Both the position numbers and the translations under genes were made by a program. 64,000 nucleotides of DNA, from the NCBI GenBank assembly GCA_002786065.1, contig NHNY01000002.1, forward strand, positions 434,001 through 498,000, given 5' to 3'. This stretch comes from Microcyclospora pomicola. Its lineage: Eukaryota > Ascomycota > Dothideomycetes > Capnodiales. A model generated the notes under the pieces. The model was not told the DNA's origin. It was given only the letters and a program-made list of their open reading frames with translations, and did no database searches. The first letter of the stretch is position 1, and every line of letters begins with the position of its first letter. Positions 21,041-32,526 of this stretch are shown in pieces.

Positions 21041-22961
21041 ATGGCCGTTGGAGGAACACCAGCGCATGCTCGGCACAACACTGCTGCTGGACTGGCTGCC
21101 GAAACCTCGCCTCTTTTGCCCAACCATCACAACGGCGCCTCCGACACATCTGCCATTACACAAAGTGGGGACTTCGTACAGACTTGCCAGGCCATAGACG
21201 GAGTATGTCCCTTCTTTGCACGTCACGCTCATAGTAGGTTGCGAGGGATTTGAGCTGATCAAATACCAACGATAGGTACCAGGTCGAGATGATGCCGCGG
21301 CAGACAGCTGTGGCGATGAAGCCCGGAATGCAAGCGAGGTCACAGACACAAAGAAAAGCCCATGGCCGACTCTTTCTCTGCTTCTTCTCGGTGTCTTCGT
21401 GTCGCAGCTTGACCAGTCCCTCGTTCTCGCCACCTACGGGCAAGTGGCCTCAGAGTTCCATGAGCTGGACTCCGCTTCCTGGCTCATGTCCGCTTACATT
21501 CTTGCTCAATGTGCCATTCAGCCTCTATATGGCAAGCTCAGCGATGTCTATAGTCGGAAATCGTGTCTGCTGACTGCGTACACCTTGTTCGCGATCGGTA
21601 CCGCAGGGTGCGGGTTTTCTCAGAGTATGGGACAGGTCATCGCCTCACGCGCTGTACAAGGTGCCGGGGGGACGGGCATGGTCAGTGTGGTCTCGATCAT
21701 CATCACAGACATCATGCCGAAGCATGAAATCGCGATGGTCAGGAGTTATGTGAATGTCTTGCAAACGATGGGACGGAGTTCTGGGGGGGTCGTTGGGGGG
21801 CTCATCACGCAGGCTGTAGGATGGAGATGGGCATTCCTCTTGCAGGTTCCGCCGACCCTGGTGGCTACTGCGCTCGTCGCGTGGGGACTGGACTTGCCAA
21901 GAAAAAGTGAAGAAGCGGATGCTGGAACAAAATGGGAGAAGCTCAAGAAGGTTGATTTCATCGGGTCATTTTCCTTGGGCGCGACGATCTCGGCCATCTG
22001 TCTCGTGCTCGATCTTGGAGGACAACGACTCGAATGGTCTTCGAATTGGATGATCGGGATCATCACCGCAGGAGTTTTCTCTGCGATCGCATTCGTAGTC
22101 TCTGCGAAGCTTGTACGCTACCCGATCTATCCACTAGGACTCCTGGCGCAACGAGCAGTCATCACCAACTACTTCAGCATCCTCCTCGGTATCACGTTCC
22201 AGCTGTCGCTCATGACATTCGTGCCGATTTACTTCCAGAGTACCGCGCGCGCTTCAACGGCAGTCGCGGGGGCCTTTCTCATCCCAGCATTCGCAGGCAA
22301 TACTGTCGGCGGTCTACTGACGGGGTATCTAATCAAAGCAACGGGTCGATACAAGCTCTTCACGGTTCTTGCGCCAGTGCTTTCCATCTGCTGCATGGTC
22401 TCGCTACTTCTGACCTGGAATGGCAACACATCGATCGCATCGTCATTGCTCATTTTCCCGGGAGGATTTGCCGCCGGCATGGTATCATCCTCAGCGTTCG
22501 TGGGTTTGATCGATGGCATAGCTGAAGAACACAACGCTGTCGCGGCGTCTGGGTCATATCTGTTCTTGAACTTAGGCGCGATAGCAGGCGTGAGCGTTGG
22601 CAGCGCATCTTTCCACGCTGGTCTTCGCAGTGCACTCAATCGAACGCTGAATCACTTCCAGCATAAGGAGCAGGTATGATTTCGGGCATCTATATCGCTG
22701 TTCGGCAGCTGACTTTCCGCAGATCATCAAGAACGCAACAGCGGATCTGAGGTATATCTGGACCACCGAAGGAACGCTGCGGAGTGCCTTGATATCAGCA
22801 TATATACAAGGCTTTCATGCTGTGAACTGTGAGCGCGGGACATTTTGTGTCTAATCAATCGATACTGACTACTTCCTCCAGACACGGGCATCGTCACGTC
22901 TTCGCTCGCGCTCCTTGCGGCTGTCTTGACACCATCTTCGAAGCTTCAGGCGCGCACTTGA
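21041..22961 (+). CDS. MFS transporter, DHA2/Fnx1-Vba type (14 TM)
   Basis: Major facilitator protein, by family a drug:H+ antiporter or vacuolar amino-acid importer. There are four exons: 21041-21202, 21276-22673, 22723-22828 and 22882-22961 (581 aa). Introns of 73, 49 and 53 nt have donors GTATGT, GTATGA and GTGAGC with clean branch sites, and phases agree. Exon 1 encodes a hydrophilic N-terminus with ETSPLLP, a frequent vacuolar-type leader. Exon 2 carries LDQSLVLATYGQ (TM1 motif), YGKLSDVYSRKS (loop 2-3 motif A), RAVQGAGGTGM and WRWAFLLQVPPT. The C-terminal exons encode the last helix (GIVTSSLALLAAVL). The internal sequence resembles the Fnx1/Vba branch, so vacuolar amino-acid transport is a plausible but unproven role. 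Confidence 0.88.
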
Positions 22962-23274
22962 AAGCTGCAGCCCACCAAGCTGCATATCCGACAAGCAAAA
23001 TGCACGTATAGATTTGGAGGCTGTATAACATGAGCGTATCTTGCAATGATGACTCACATGGGAGACTGGTTGGTGATCTCTTGTCGGAAGTGCCAAGGCT
23101 ATGGCATACTCAGCTTTGATGTGCCGATAACCACACGTAACAGCGACGCGAACGTCAAGTCATTAAATCAAGAGGAACGAATGTTTATCAAGAGATGAAG
23201 TTTCGAAAAGGTGTATATATCTAAACAAGTATGCAAAACGCTCATCAAGATCGGCTAGTAGATACACTCTTGGG
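22962..23274. other. Convergent 3' spacer, nothing seen
   Basis: About 310 bp between the stop codons of two convergent genes. AT-rich toward the right, as expected for 3' UTRs. Confidence 0.4.
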
Positions 23275-24598
23275 TCATAAATCATGATGGCGATTATTGC
23301 TCACCAATGATGCCGGCCGACTGCCCAAGCCCGAGACGGGCGACATGGGCGACACGGGAGATGGTGAGTCATCGTCAATCGGCGTGGTGGTGCGATATGA
23401 ATGGCGCACTTGCGGAGACGCCGCTGTGATAGGTTGCGGTCGTCCTGGAGGAATGACTAATGGAGTCGGTGCATGATGCTGCATTGGTTGAGGCTCGTCG
23501 GTAAACGTTGCAGGGTTGGATCGTTGGCTCTCCATCATAGCAGCTTGCTCGTTCTCGTGTACATGCTCATCTTCGTGATGACGCTGCGCATGATTAATGG
23601 CAGGGACTGGCAGGAACGGCGTAGCGGAAGAGGTCATCGGATGTGTCTCTTGCGGTTCCGCATGGTCACTACCATCCTCCATTGCGGCTTTGTCATCGGG
23701 ATAGACCGCACCATAGGGATTCCCTCGATTCGATCCTTTGTTCTTGCGTTGACGAGTGAGGCAGAAAAGAACCGCTAAGATACCGATGAGAACGGGCACA
23801 CCAACACCCACGCCGACACCGATTCCTATCTGCTCTTCCTGAGATAGTCCTTTGTTGGAGGTGGTTTCCGTACTGATCGATGCTGCTGAAGCTTGAAGAC
23901 CTGTGGCTACTGGCGTTGTCGAAGATCCGGACGACACTGTGGACGAGGCAGTGGTTGTGACTGCTATTGGAGATAGAGTGGTCTGCAGGCTAGCTGAATT
24001 GGTCGCTGCTACCAGTCAGTTTTGATGGATGTCTTAACAGCTCACTCGCGATCCACGGCGACTCACATGATGTGGTTGTCACAGGGTACGTCCCAGGAGT
24101 GGCTGGGATCATGAAAGTAATACTAGCATTCAACGCAAGTGATTGAAGCTTGACACAGTAGTCGACTACAACCTGCTGGGCAGATTGTACCCAAACGATG
24201 TTGTTGCATGTGGAATGAAAGAGAATACAATCGTATACGTTCACGAGACTGTTGTCCAGCTTTTCGCAATTCTCCTCGGCGGAACTGAAATTGTCGTAGC
24301 CTAGGATGCAGCCTCGCGGACATGGCTGCAATTGATCAAATTCCGTATTCCCCTCGCTTAGTGAAGTGGCTCCTGACGGCCATGCAGATGTAGACGTAGA
24401 TTCTGTCGTTAACGCAGATGCAGCTGCAGATAAAGTGGCGATTGCAGTTGTAGACGTAGACGTGGATGCAGCTGCAGCTACAGATTCAGTTGTGATTGCA
24501 GTTGTAGATCCAGGTGGAGTTGCAGGTCCCACGAGCGGAGTTGCGTGACAAAGGTCAAGGTACCAGGTCCAGACAGCTAAAGTCCATACAGGAAACAT
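23275..24598 (-). CDS. Secreted-domain, single-pass Ser/Thr-rich membrane protein (sensor-like)
   Basis: Predicted type I plasma-membrane protein of about 421 aa. Exons are 24598-24067 and 24008-23275. The 58-nt intron has donor GTGAGT, and the acceptor is a NAGNAG pair (24009 or 24006) that would add or drop one residue. The order is: hydrophobic signal peptide (MFPVWTLAVWTWYLDLCHA), a Thr/Ser/Ala-rich stalk, a small Cys-containing domain (PCPRGC, ENCEK, YDC, STCNN, DYC), a second Ser/Thr-rich stretch, a Gly/Val transmembrane helix (IGIGVGVGVGVPVLIGILA), and a Pro/Ser/His-rich cytoplasmic tail. The layout resembles wall-stress sensors of Mid2/WSC type, but the Cys spacing is not a WSC or CFEM pattern I can name. 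Confidence 0.72.
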
Positions 24599-25377
24599 TG
24601 CGCGAAGCCAGCAAGCACGCAGAGATCACGGATTTGACGCGTCTTGACAATGGCAATGTTCGACAGCCGGGGGATATGACCAAGAGAAAGAAGAAACGGA
24701 AAGGAAGGAATTAATGCCTACCTTGGCTGAGGTTTCAGCTGCCATATGATCAGAAGGAAGGCTGCGGCGCAGTACTTTGCTAGGTAGGATTCCGATTGTG
24801 ACAGACAGGCATGCTCAGAAATAGACCTCCAGCAACGCCTTGGAGGATGCGTGGTGAGGTTCAGCCGCACGCGATCGGCGCGTTTCGGGCGTCCGAGGTC
24901 TGGTTGGACAACAATCCTTGTCCAGTGAATCATGTCGAAATACTGCAACGAACGCCAGAACGTGAAACGCAGTGTGGTCAACCATGCTTGCCGCTTCACG
25001 CTGACGGCAATCCAGTGGGTGAGGTGTGTTGGCTGCAATCGTGTATGCATTGTACACATGTGGTTGCTTGGAAGACCCTGAAGTGTGGAAATGGCGGGCG
25101 CCGCGCCATCCACGTGATGCTTAATCTGAGTCCAGCACGCCGTTGTGAAACGTCGCATGCGTTTATTATTCTCGCATCGCTCGCTGGAGGATCGCCACGA
25201 AACAAAGCCTACATATATGCTCGAAGCGATGCTTTGCTAAGTTTCCGTTTCGCAGAATCGTTTTCTCCTCCATGCTGAGTCTCATCAGCAACCGCGGATA
25301 GAGTGCTGCATGTAGATGTGCGAGGCTAGCGGTTCGAGGAAACAGCTCAGCGCCTGACTACGCGCCAGCAGTCTGCC
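24599..25377. other. Intergenic, no gene seen
   Basis: About 780 bp with several overlapping short frames on both strands but no recognisable protein. A purine-rich tract (aagagaaagaagaaacgg) lies at about 24681-24698. Confidence 0.4.
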
Positions 25378-25737
25378 TTGCAGCAACCAGCGTTCCAGCC
25401 CCAATGTATCCGCCTCCGCAAAGACGCTGATCTGGAAGCATGCATCGTGATGCTATGCCGAGTCTCTGCTGCGAGTGGCTATCCTGTAGGCGGTGTAATT
25501 GATTCGAAGATGAGGCTCTGCGCGGACGGAATCCTTCAAGCGTGGATGGCTGAACGTAACAATCAGACCATCGGGCATGTAGCAATAGCTACGGGCGAGG
25601 ACGACCTGTGTATCCAACTGTCGAAGTAGACGTACCCGAATGAGCAAGCTGCGACGCTAGGCAAGCTGCTCGTAGAAATTGAGCAACAAGGGTGGCGGAG
25701 CTGCCACGAAGCTCATCCAGTCGATCTCGGCGCATAA
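25378..25737 (+). pseudogene. GNAT-family N-acetyltransferase remnant
   Basis: The frame reads IRLRKDADLEACIVMLC, ASGYPVGGVID and LQAWMAERNNQTIGHVAIA. This is the typical N-terminal half of a small bacterial-style GNAT enzyme (beta1, helix, WVAE...GHVAL strand). It stops at a TAG at 25627-25629. After that the same frame continues for 35 codons with a fragment like the acetyl-CoA-binding helix (ATLGKLLVEIEQQ) and ends at TAA 25735-25737. The R/Q-x-x-G-x-G/A loop is not recognisable. No ATG lies in frame between the upstream stop and the domain start. These signs suggest a decayed gene; unrecognised introns are the alternative. Confidence 0.5.
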
Positions 25738-26158
25738 GGCATGCATCTTGGTTCGATCGTCTTGATCAATGATGAACCTGCCATCCGTGTATGTGGACGC
25801 CTAGGATGGACGGAGTTTGGAAAGGTCGTCCACCATCACGGCGAGGACAAAATAACGGACAGTATATGCTTTGTTTGCCCGAACGTTCAGGACTAGATAT
25901 AGACTGGGTCGGTGTATTAGGTAGATATACAGCTGGATATGCATCATCATCGTAACAAGTTCAGGAGCTAGCATGTTTCAGATTGATCACGGTTGCTTGT
26001 CCTGCAGTTGGTCCAGAAGCTTGTCATGAAACGCAGCGTATTGGTTTCTTCATGAGAGGTAGCGTGGTGGCTGTTTTCGTGGATTTGTGCTTTGGACCTA
26101 GAAGTGGCTTCTGCATTGATGATAACACATATTTTCTGCTGATAAGATAGGTACCTTA
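25738..26158. other. Intergenic, no gene seen
   Basis: About 420 bp, moderately AT-rich, without supported coding sequence or repeats. Confidence 0.4.
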
Positions 26159-26968
26159 TTATTGCTTGTGCGTACACTTCGCATACATGGGCGGAAATCG
26201 TTCTGCATTGCATACAGCTGTATGTGCTGCTGACGGTCGAACGTCTTCCATACTAAACCTCGAATCAAGCGCAATGATAACGAAATACCTAAGGTTCACA
26301 TCTTGTCTGGACGGTAGGGTCAAGTACATCAGCGTTAGGATGGAGTATATTGGCATTAGGGTAGACATTGTATACTTTCGAGAACGGCCACTGGGTTTGA
26401 ACTGCATCTGGAGCATTTGGGCACATCGCTCAGCGCAGTCGAGTGATACACGCACGGTATCTGGGTTCTCTGAGGTCGTTGCCTCCGAGACCCACCTAGC
26501 GAACTCCCGCAGGTAAGCGTCGTTGGTTAGTGTCGAGTTATTCGGTAGAGGTATACCGGCTCGTGTTGCAGCGTCGGTAGCGTCGGAGATGTAAGATGTG
26601 GCATGCCATCCTGTGCGAGACTCCATCGATTCCATTGTCGAGGTGTACACGTTCAAATGGTCTGCGGAGAGTTGGTTGGGCCATTGTGGACATGGAAGGC
26701 ATCGAGGTGCGGTCATCTCGACCGCCCTTCGCCCCTGAGCATCCAAATGATGGAATTCGACCGACCAGCGTAGGGCGAGCGAGCCTGACGGCCCATTCTG
26801 GTGATTGGGTGAGGGTCGCCGCAGCACCCGCTCGAGATGGTAATTCGAGGTCTGGAGCGCAGAACGACAGCTCAATGCAAATCCAGTCTGCTGATGCGGG
26901 AGTCGATGTTCGAGGTCGAGTACACGGGCGAGGAGTCCATACGGTTGGTCTAATAGTAAGGTAGACAT
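26159..26968 (-). CDS. Orphan hypothetical protein, 269 aa
   Basis: A single uninterrupted ATG-started frame of 269 codons. I recognise no domain. It begins MSTLLLDQPYGLLARVLDLE, is rich in Ser, Leu, Arg and Thr, holds scattered Cys residues, and has one mildly hydrophobic stretch (LMPIYSILTLMYLTL, about residues 204-218). A frame this long is unlikely by chance in non-coding sequence at this base composition, which is the main argument for it. Against it are the lack of recognised homology, an extensive open frame on the opposite strand and sparse surroundings. It may be a lineage-specific gene or the remains of an older one. Confidence 0.38.
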   Translation of the reverse strand: MSTLLLDQPYGLLARVLDLEHRLPHQQTGFALSCRSALQTSNYHLERVLRRPSPNHQNGPSGSLALRWSVEFHHLDAQGRRAVEMTAPRCLPCPQWPNQLSADHLNVYTSTMESMESRTGWHATSYISDATDAATRAGIPLPNNSTLTNDAYLREFARWVSEATTSENPDTVRVSLDCAERCAQMLQMQFKPSGRSRKYTMSTLMPIYSILTLMYLTLPSRQDVNLRYFVIIALDSRFSMEDVRPSAAHTAVCNAERFPPMYAKCTHKQ

Positions 26969-27705
26969 CTCGTCTCACGACGGAAGTAAGATTCTGGAGT
27001 TGAGCCGGCGGTTGATGAGCCCGGTGTTATGGTGTCTGATTTTTACAATCGCGTCGGGAGAAATGGTAGACTCGGTGTGCTCTGACATTATCCATGTTCA
27101 TGAAGACTGGCGCCAGTGCCTTTGTCATCAGACAGGTTCTACTTTTAGTCGACTCGTCCAAGGTTCCACTGTATGTAAAGGTTTCATAATTGCTTCGAGA
27201 GCAGGTACTTATCTGAAATTCGAATGACCAAGAGTATATGAGCAGTGAGTATGAGTATACACGGAAATTGAGACCGGTATGTTAGTATTAGAGAGAAGTA
27301 TATTTGGATGAGGCTTCTGATGATTTGATGTTGTGATGCTGCCCAGTGTGATGTCTTGCTGTTTGGAATTCTAGCTCCGTTTCGCAATGCTCGTTCACTT
27401 ACCACAACATCTTCATATTGACATACACATATAGAAGAGAGGATTCATCCGAGAAAACCACGATTGAAGCAGAATTAGCTGATAGCAAATTTTGGAGGTG
27501 CACATATATTAATGTTAAGCGTAGTGTCACCGAGTTTGCTGTCAGCCCCTATTCGCCCCCGCTGTTCACGATGAGAAAAGCCAACGTACTCGATTCTTGA
27601 AATCGGTTTGGACAGAGCTCGTTACTTTGATAATATTGAGACTATTCTTGTACTGTACTTTTTTGCTAGTACCGTTTCCCGCCCACTAGAGAGTTCCCCG
27701 AACGC
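26969..27705. other. Intergenic, no gene seen
   Basis: About 740 bp, AT-rich between 27200 and 27660, with many TAT/GTA steps and no supported gene. It should include the 3' end of the GH5 transcript. Confidence 0.4.
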
Positions 27706-28988
27706 CTACAAAAGCCAGTCCGAGAAGTCGAAAGCAGCCTCATAACCACTGGTACCTGAGGCAACACTCTTGAAAGCATCCCAGTCGTCGTACCCAATTC
27801 CTAATTCATAGTCATAGGAATTGTGAGGATCCTGGTTGGGGATGATCTGCCAGTACAACCATGGGATACCAGCGGCACTGATGTTGCTTGCAATCATGTT
27901 GATGTTGTGATCACGAGTAGCGGTGTCAAGCAGATCACCCTGCGGGCAATCGTTGTTGCTAGTATCGAAAGCACATGCTCCCCACTCCTCCATCAAGAGC
28001 TTCTTGCCGGCGCTTCGGGCTTTGCTGACATAGGGGGCCAAAGCATCTTCTTGGAGATCACCGATGCCGTATGCGTGGATGCTGATCACGTCGAGCGCAT
28101 CGCAGTCATAGTAGCCATCCTGTACAGAGGTGGCCAGGTAGGAGCCACCGCCAGTGGTGACAAGGATGTCGGTGCTGTTGTTCAGATTGTCCTTGATGGC
28201 CCCAGCGACCTCACACTGCCAGGTGACAAGGGCGGATGGGTTTTCCTGTCGTCAACATGTCAGTGATATTACTAGTGTTGGATCTGCTTGTCAAGGAACT
28301 TACGTTGTCGTGCATGGCCTCGTTCTGTGTCTCGAAGGCGAAAATGTATTCAGAGCTCTGTGCCCAGGTCTTGCTGTTATGCGGGTTGACGTGGTTCATA
28401 ACATGGTTGACACGGTTCTTATAGTAGACCAGGGCTTGCGGGTCAGTGTAGAAGTCTAGAATTGAGGATCTGTTAGTAACAATGATAAATCTGGACAGCG
28501 TGGCAAGCAAGAACGAAAATGCTCACCTCCGGTACCGTAGTAAGTTCCGTAGAAGTCAGCATTGGACTCCAAAGCGTTGTAGCTGTGAATGGACACGATC
28601 ACTTTGATGCCGTATCCATTGGCGTTGGCCATGAAGTCGTCCAAGTTGTCGAGGACGGTGTCGTCCCAGCCCGAGCTGCTGTTTGGGTCACCGGGGGATT
28701 GACCCTCGAGGCCCGCGTAAGAGGTGAAGGAGGTGCCTTTCTGACCTGAAGACTCGCCTGTATATACACTCAGCATGTAATAGTATGCAAGTACGATGAA
28801 GCTCCCTCACCATCTAACCAGACACGGACAACCTTGATCCCAGCATCTTGCAGGCCCGTGAACAAGGTCGTCTGTTCGTCAGCAGTGAGCCCGGCGGCGT
28901 AATAGAGGTTGGAACCGGCGAAAGATGGAGCCGCCATGACCTGAGAGGCCAAGCCGAGAAGGGCACTAAGAGTGTACGAAAGCTTCAT
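27706..28988 (-). CDS. Secreted glycoside hydrolase family 5 (cellulase/mannanase superfamily)
   Basis: Extracellular polysaccharide hydrolase of 366 aa. There are four exons: 28988-28811, 28757-28527, 28455-28304 and 28245-27706. Introns of 53, 71 and 58 nt have donors GTGAGG, GTGAGC and GTAAGT, and each join restores a conserved run. The signal peptide is MKLSYTLSALLGLASQVMAA. The TIM-barrel landmarks are SNLYYAAGL, VVRVWLDG, VSIHSYN, the acid/base Glu in ETQNEAM, ISIHAYG and the nucleophile Glu in MEEWGAC. The end WLYWQIIPN...FSDWLL is also typical of the group. Substrate (mannan, glucan or galactan) cannot be fixed from sequence. A TATA box lies about 80 bp upstream. It stands alone in sparse sequence. 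Confidence 0.93.
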
Positions 28989-30464
28989 GTTGGCTTATGA
29001 TGTATTCTGGGTGCAATACTGCTTATGGCTGTACTCTGAAGTGTAACCTATGTGGGAGAAGGAGTCCTCTTATATACCCAAGCATAGCCTGGTAATACCA
29101 TTTCCTTACGGTCAATTGCCCGCCAGACTTCAGACTTGAGAGAGTACCAATCGAAGCCATGCATCTTCTCGCAGGATGCGACATATGCCCGTTGATCGTC
29201 AGTCCGAGCGGCTTGGAATTGTAACCTTCCTAGATTGTTTGATCATCGTGCTACTATATTGTACCTCTTGTAGCACATGGCTACTCATGATTGGACCTGA
29301 ATGTCGCCCAAGGTATATCATGTCGTGCATCTCCCGTGTCATTGACCCTTTGTGCCAAGCTTTGAGATCCTTCCTTCGAAGAGCTAGACCAAATCTGCTT
29401 CATAGATGTAGTGCGAGATCCTTCATATCAGTATATGAAGACATACATCTTGTCGATCATGCTGCAGATCAGAAGGGCAGATGATGGGAAACGTGGGTTA
29501 TGGGCGGCCTGACTGCACGCAATGCTGTGAAGTTGGTACTTTGATGCCATGCCAGAAGTCGTGAAAAGGCACATTCGGAGAGCGAAACATCAAACGGCTC
29601 AACACCTTCCACGACATCATCGAACATATAGAGACACCACAAGCAACCAGTAACCTGACATTGGCCCTTTTTGAGATCTCCAGACCGCATCTCCAATGGC
29701 CCGAACACTTAAGCTGTGACGAGATTGAGTATCGTGACGGTACAACATCAGCTGAACGACATCCCGTGTCTAAATCATGTTTACGAAAACTATCAAACCT
29801 GTTCCTCAATCTTCCGGTAGTATAAAGCGTCTCGCTCACAAGCCAATGCGTCCGTATGAAGCTCATGGCGGTCTCGCTGGATGCCGCTCTAGAGATCAGG
29901 ATTTAGCAGTTGTCGACCTCACGGCGTGGGCTTGACTCAATCATGTCCGCTAACGATCCAAATCACGGTGATCACATCTCAGCCTCTTTCGTGCAATGCA
30001 ACAGCTCTGGACTCGTAGGACTTGAGAACATAGCTCTCCACGAGAAATTTATGAATGTACTGAACAGTGCCAGGAAAGAGATGTTCAGATCCCGGCCAAC
30101 GAGAAACGCGTTGTGCTTGGACACAGCGACTCAACTCTAACCCACCGAAATGTACACCAGGTCTCTTGTCTGATACTCGTGCGCTTTGAAGCACTGTGCT
30201 ATGATAGGTCTTTGATTACAGCATTGTGTGCAGTACGCGTAAGGTTCGTTTGCATGCCATGGGTCAAGTGAATGCTTGAAGTCCACGTGTTTCTAATTTG
30301 TGCAAGAGGTAGCGTTGATTTATGCTTTGTGCACGTTGTGGAAGTCGCGGATCTTAGCTCAGTTGCGCGGACGGAGCTCCAAACCTGTTGCAAGAAGGTC
30401 TATCTCCTTCACGACTTCTTATCACATCACTCTACATCGCATACCCTGTCATACACCCGCGAAA
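28989..30464. other. Intergenic, no gene seen apart from the GH5 promoter
   Basis: About 1.5 kb. The left 150 bp is the GH5 promoter and the right end must hold the promoter of the succinyl-CoA ligase gene. Open frames in between are short and unremarkable. Confidence 0.45.
29069..29076 (-). promoter_or_regulatory. TATA box of the GH5 gene
   Basis: TATATAAG on the minus strand, about 80 bp before the GH5 start codon. This is a usual distance for an inducible secreted-enzyme gene. Confidence 0.6.
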
Positions 30465-31913
30465 ATGTTCTCCTTTGCAAGCAAGAGGCAATTAGCCTCT
30501 GCGCTCAGGAGTATCAAGGTACGCTTGTACTGATGACCTTTCAGCCGATTCTGCTTGCTGATTGTCCGCAGGAAACTCCTCTCACCCGAGCGACCCTAAA
30601 CCAGCGCCGTAACCTTTCCATCCATGAATACCGCTCCGCACAGCTCCTTGACTCTTACGGAATTGGTGTTCCTAAGGGCAGCGTCGCTCACAATGCCAAG
30701 GAGGCTCAAGAAGTAGCCAGCAAGATCGAGGGAGACGATATGGTGATCAAGGCACAGGTTCTGGCCGGTGGCAGAGGAAAGGGCCACTTCGACAACGGCT
30801 TCAAGGGTGGTGTACGGATTGTGTACTCGCCAAAGGAAGCTTCTATTCTCGCTGATCAGATGATTGGCCACAAGCTCATCACCAAGCAGACCGGCGAGCG
30901 TGGCCGCATCTGTAACAGTGTCTACATTGTTGAGCGAAAGTTCGCGCGCCGCGAGTTCTACCTTGCCATCCTGATGGACCGCGCAACCCAGGGCCCAGTC
31001 ATCGTTGCATCGAGCCAGGGAGGCATGGACATTGAGACTGTCGCTAAGGAGACCCCAGAAGCCATCATCACGACACCTATCGACATCCACGTTGGCGTGA
31101 CTGATGAGATTGCTCGTGACATCTCTGAAAAGCTTGGATTCAGCAAACAATGCATCGAAGACGCGAAGGACACAATTCAGAAGTTGTACAAGGTGTTCAT
31201 GGAGAAGGACGCCACCCAGATCGAGATCAACCCACTTTCCGAGACATCGGACCACCAGGTCTTGTGCATGGACGCCAAGCTCAACTTCGACGACAACGCT
31301 GATTTCAGGCAAAAGGATGTCTTTGACTGGCGTGACACTACTCAAGAAGACGCTGACGAGGTCAAGGCTGCTACTTACGGCCTCAACTTCATCAAGCTAG
31401 ACGGTGATATTGGCTGCTTGGTCAACGGCGCCGGTCTCGCAATGGCGACCATGGACATCATCAAGCTCAACGGTGGTACCCCTGCCAACTTCCTTGACGT
31501 TGGAGGCGGAGCTACTCCGGAGGCAATCAAGCAGGCATTTGACCTCATCACTTCTGACCCTAAAGTGACTGCTATCTTCGTCAACATCTTTGGTGGTATT
31601 GTCCGTTGCGATGCCATTGCCAAGGGATTGATCAGTGTCGTTGAGCAGATGAACTTGAGGACACCCGTCATCGCAAGATTGCAGGGTACAAACATGGAGC
31701 AAGCCCAGAAGTTGATCAACGAGTCTGGATTGAAGATTTTCTCTATCGAGGATCTGCAGACCGCAGCGGAGAAGAGCGTACAGTTTTCGAAAGTCGTCAA
31801 GATGGGTGAGTACCTCCCGACTTGTGTTTTGTGTAGTAGGCCGTCTGCTAACGACTCATTGTGTGATAGCGCGAGACATCGACGTTGGCGTAGAGTTTAC
31901 CCTGGGCATCTAG
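30465..31913 (+). CDS. LSC2: Succinyl-CoA ligase beta subunit, mitochondrial
   Basis: Beta subunit of the TCA-cycle enzyme that makes ATP or GTP from succinyl-CoA. Exons are 30465-30518, 30572-31805 and 31870-31913 (443 aa). The first exon encodes a basic mitochondrial presequence (MFSFASKRQLASALRSIK). The 53-nt first intron starts GTACGC. The last intron (64 nt, GTGAGT, branch CTAAC) adds the conserved C-terminus ARDIDVGVEFTLGI. The ATP-grasp part shows NLSIHEYRSAQLL, KAQVLAGGRGKG and EINPLSE. The ligase part shows GAGLAMATMD, FLDVGGGA and NIFGGIVRCD. Nucleotide specificity (ADP or GDP) is not determined. Confidence 0.95.
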
Positions 31914-32526
31914 ATTCGTGTTTGGTTTCGCGAGCGTGGTGTTGTATAGCAGGCTTTTGCCCATTACCTGTGTATTCTGTATGAGCCGCATTTCGATCTG
32001 CACAGATGAATTCGCGCATAATCATCACTTCTCGTGCTCAATTTAGGTGTTGCTAGTAAGCGCTCTCAGAACGCTTTTGAAGCCACCAAGATCATGCACG
32101 CCCACAAACCCCACCTGTCGCAAATTGTGCGAACGTTTCCCACGCACCTGGAGTTGCGCGACTCAGTCAGGACTACGCAACGAATTTGTCGATCTAGCCG
32201 GCATGTCCTACTTTCGTCACCTGCTTTAGTGTCACATACCTCCGTCTACGATTGCTTGTTGCTTGTTCCCAGTCGTAGCGCCGATTCTCGGTGGCTCTGG
32301 TTGTTTTGTACCTACTCTGCCTCTCATAATGTTAGACGACTTCCCCATAGACCAATGCCTGCAGACAGAGTGATAGATGCAGACTCGCAGGAGAAGTACA
32401 GTGCACCACTTGTACTTACGTGAATATTGCGACAAGCAACACACACGAAGTCCCTATGCCATATGTTATCACGTGTTCAAGGACTTTGACTTCCACGGCT
32501 CCAAGAATGTGAACCACCTCTCAAAC
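31914..32526. other. Intergenic, no gene seen
   Basis: About 610 bp between LSC2 and PER1. One 129-codon frame without an identifiable protein; no repeats. Confidence 0.4.

Noticed and set aside
20816-21433. 205-codon minus-strand frame over the transporter 5' end
   Set aside because: It overlaps exons 1 and 2 of the MFS gene, whose splicing and motifs are well supported.
24370-24520. Possible tandem repeat array (gttgtagacgtagac-like units)
   Set aside because: It is the degenerate codon repetition of the Thr/Ser/Ala stalk of the membrane protein, not an independent repeat element.
29498-29866. 122-codon minus-strand frame in the GH5-LSC2 spacer
   Set aside because: No recognisable motif, no splice-extended continuation, and length within what chance allows.
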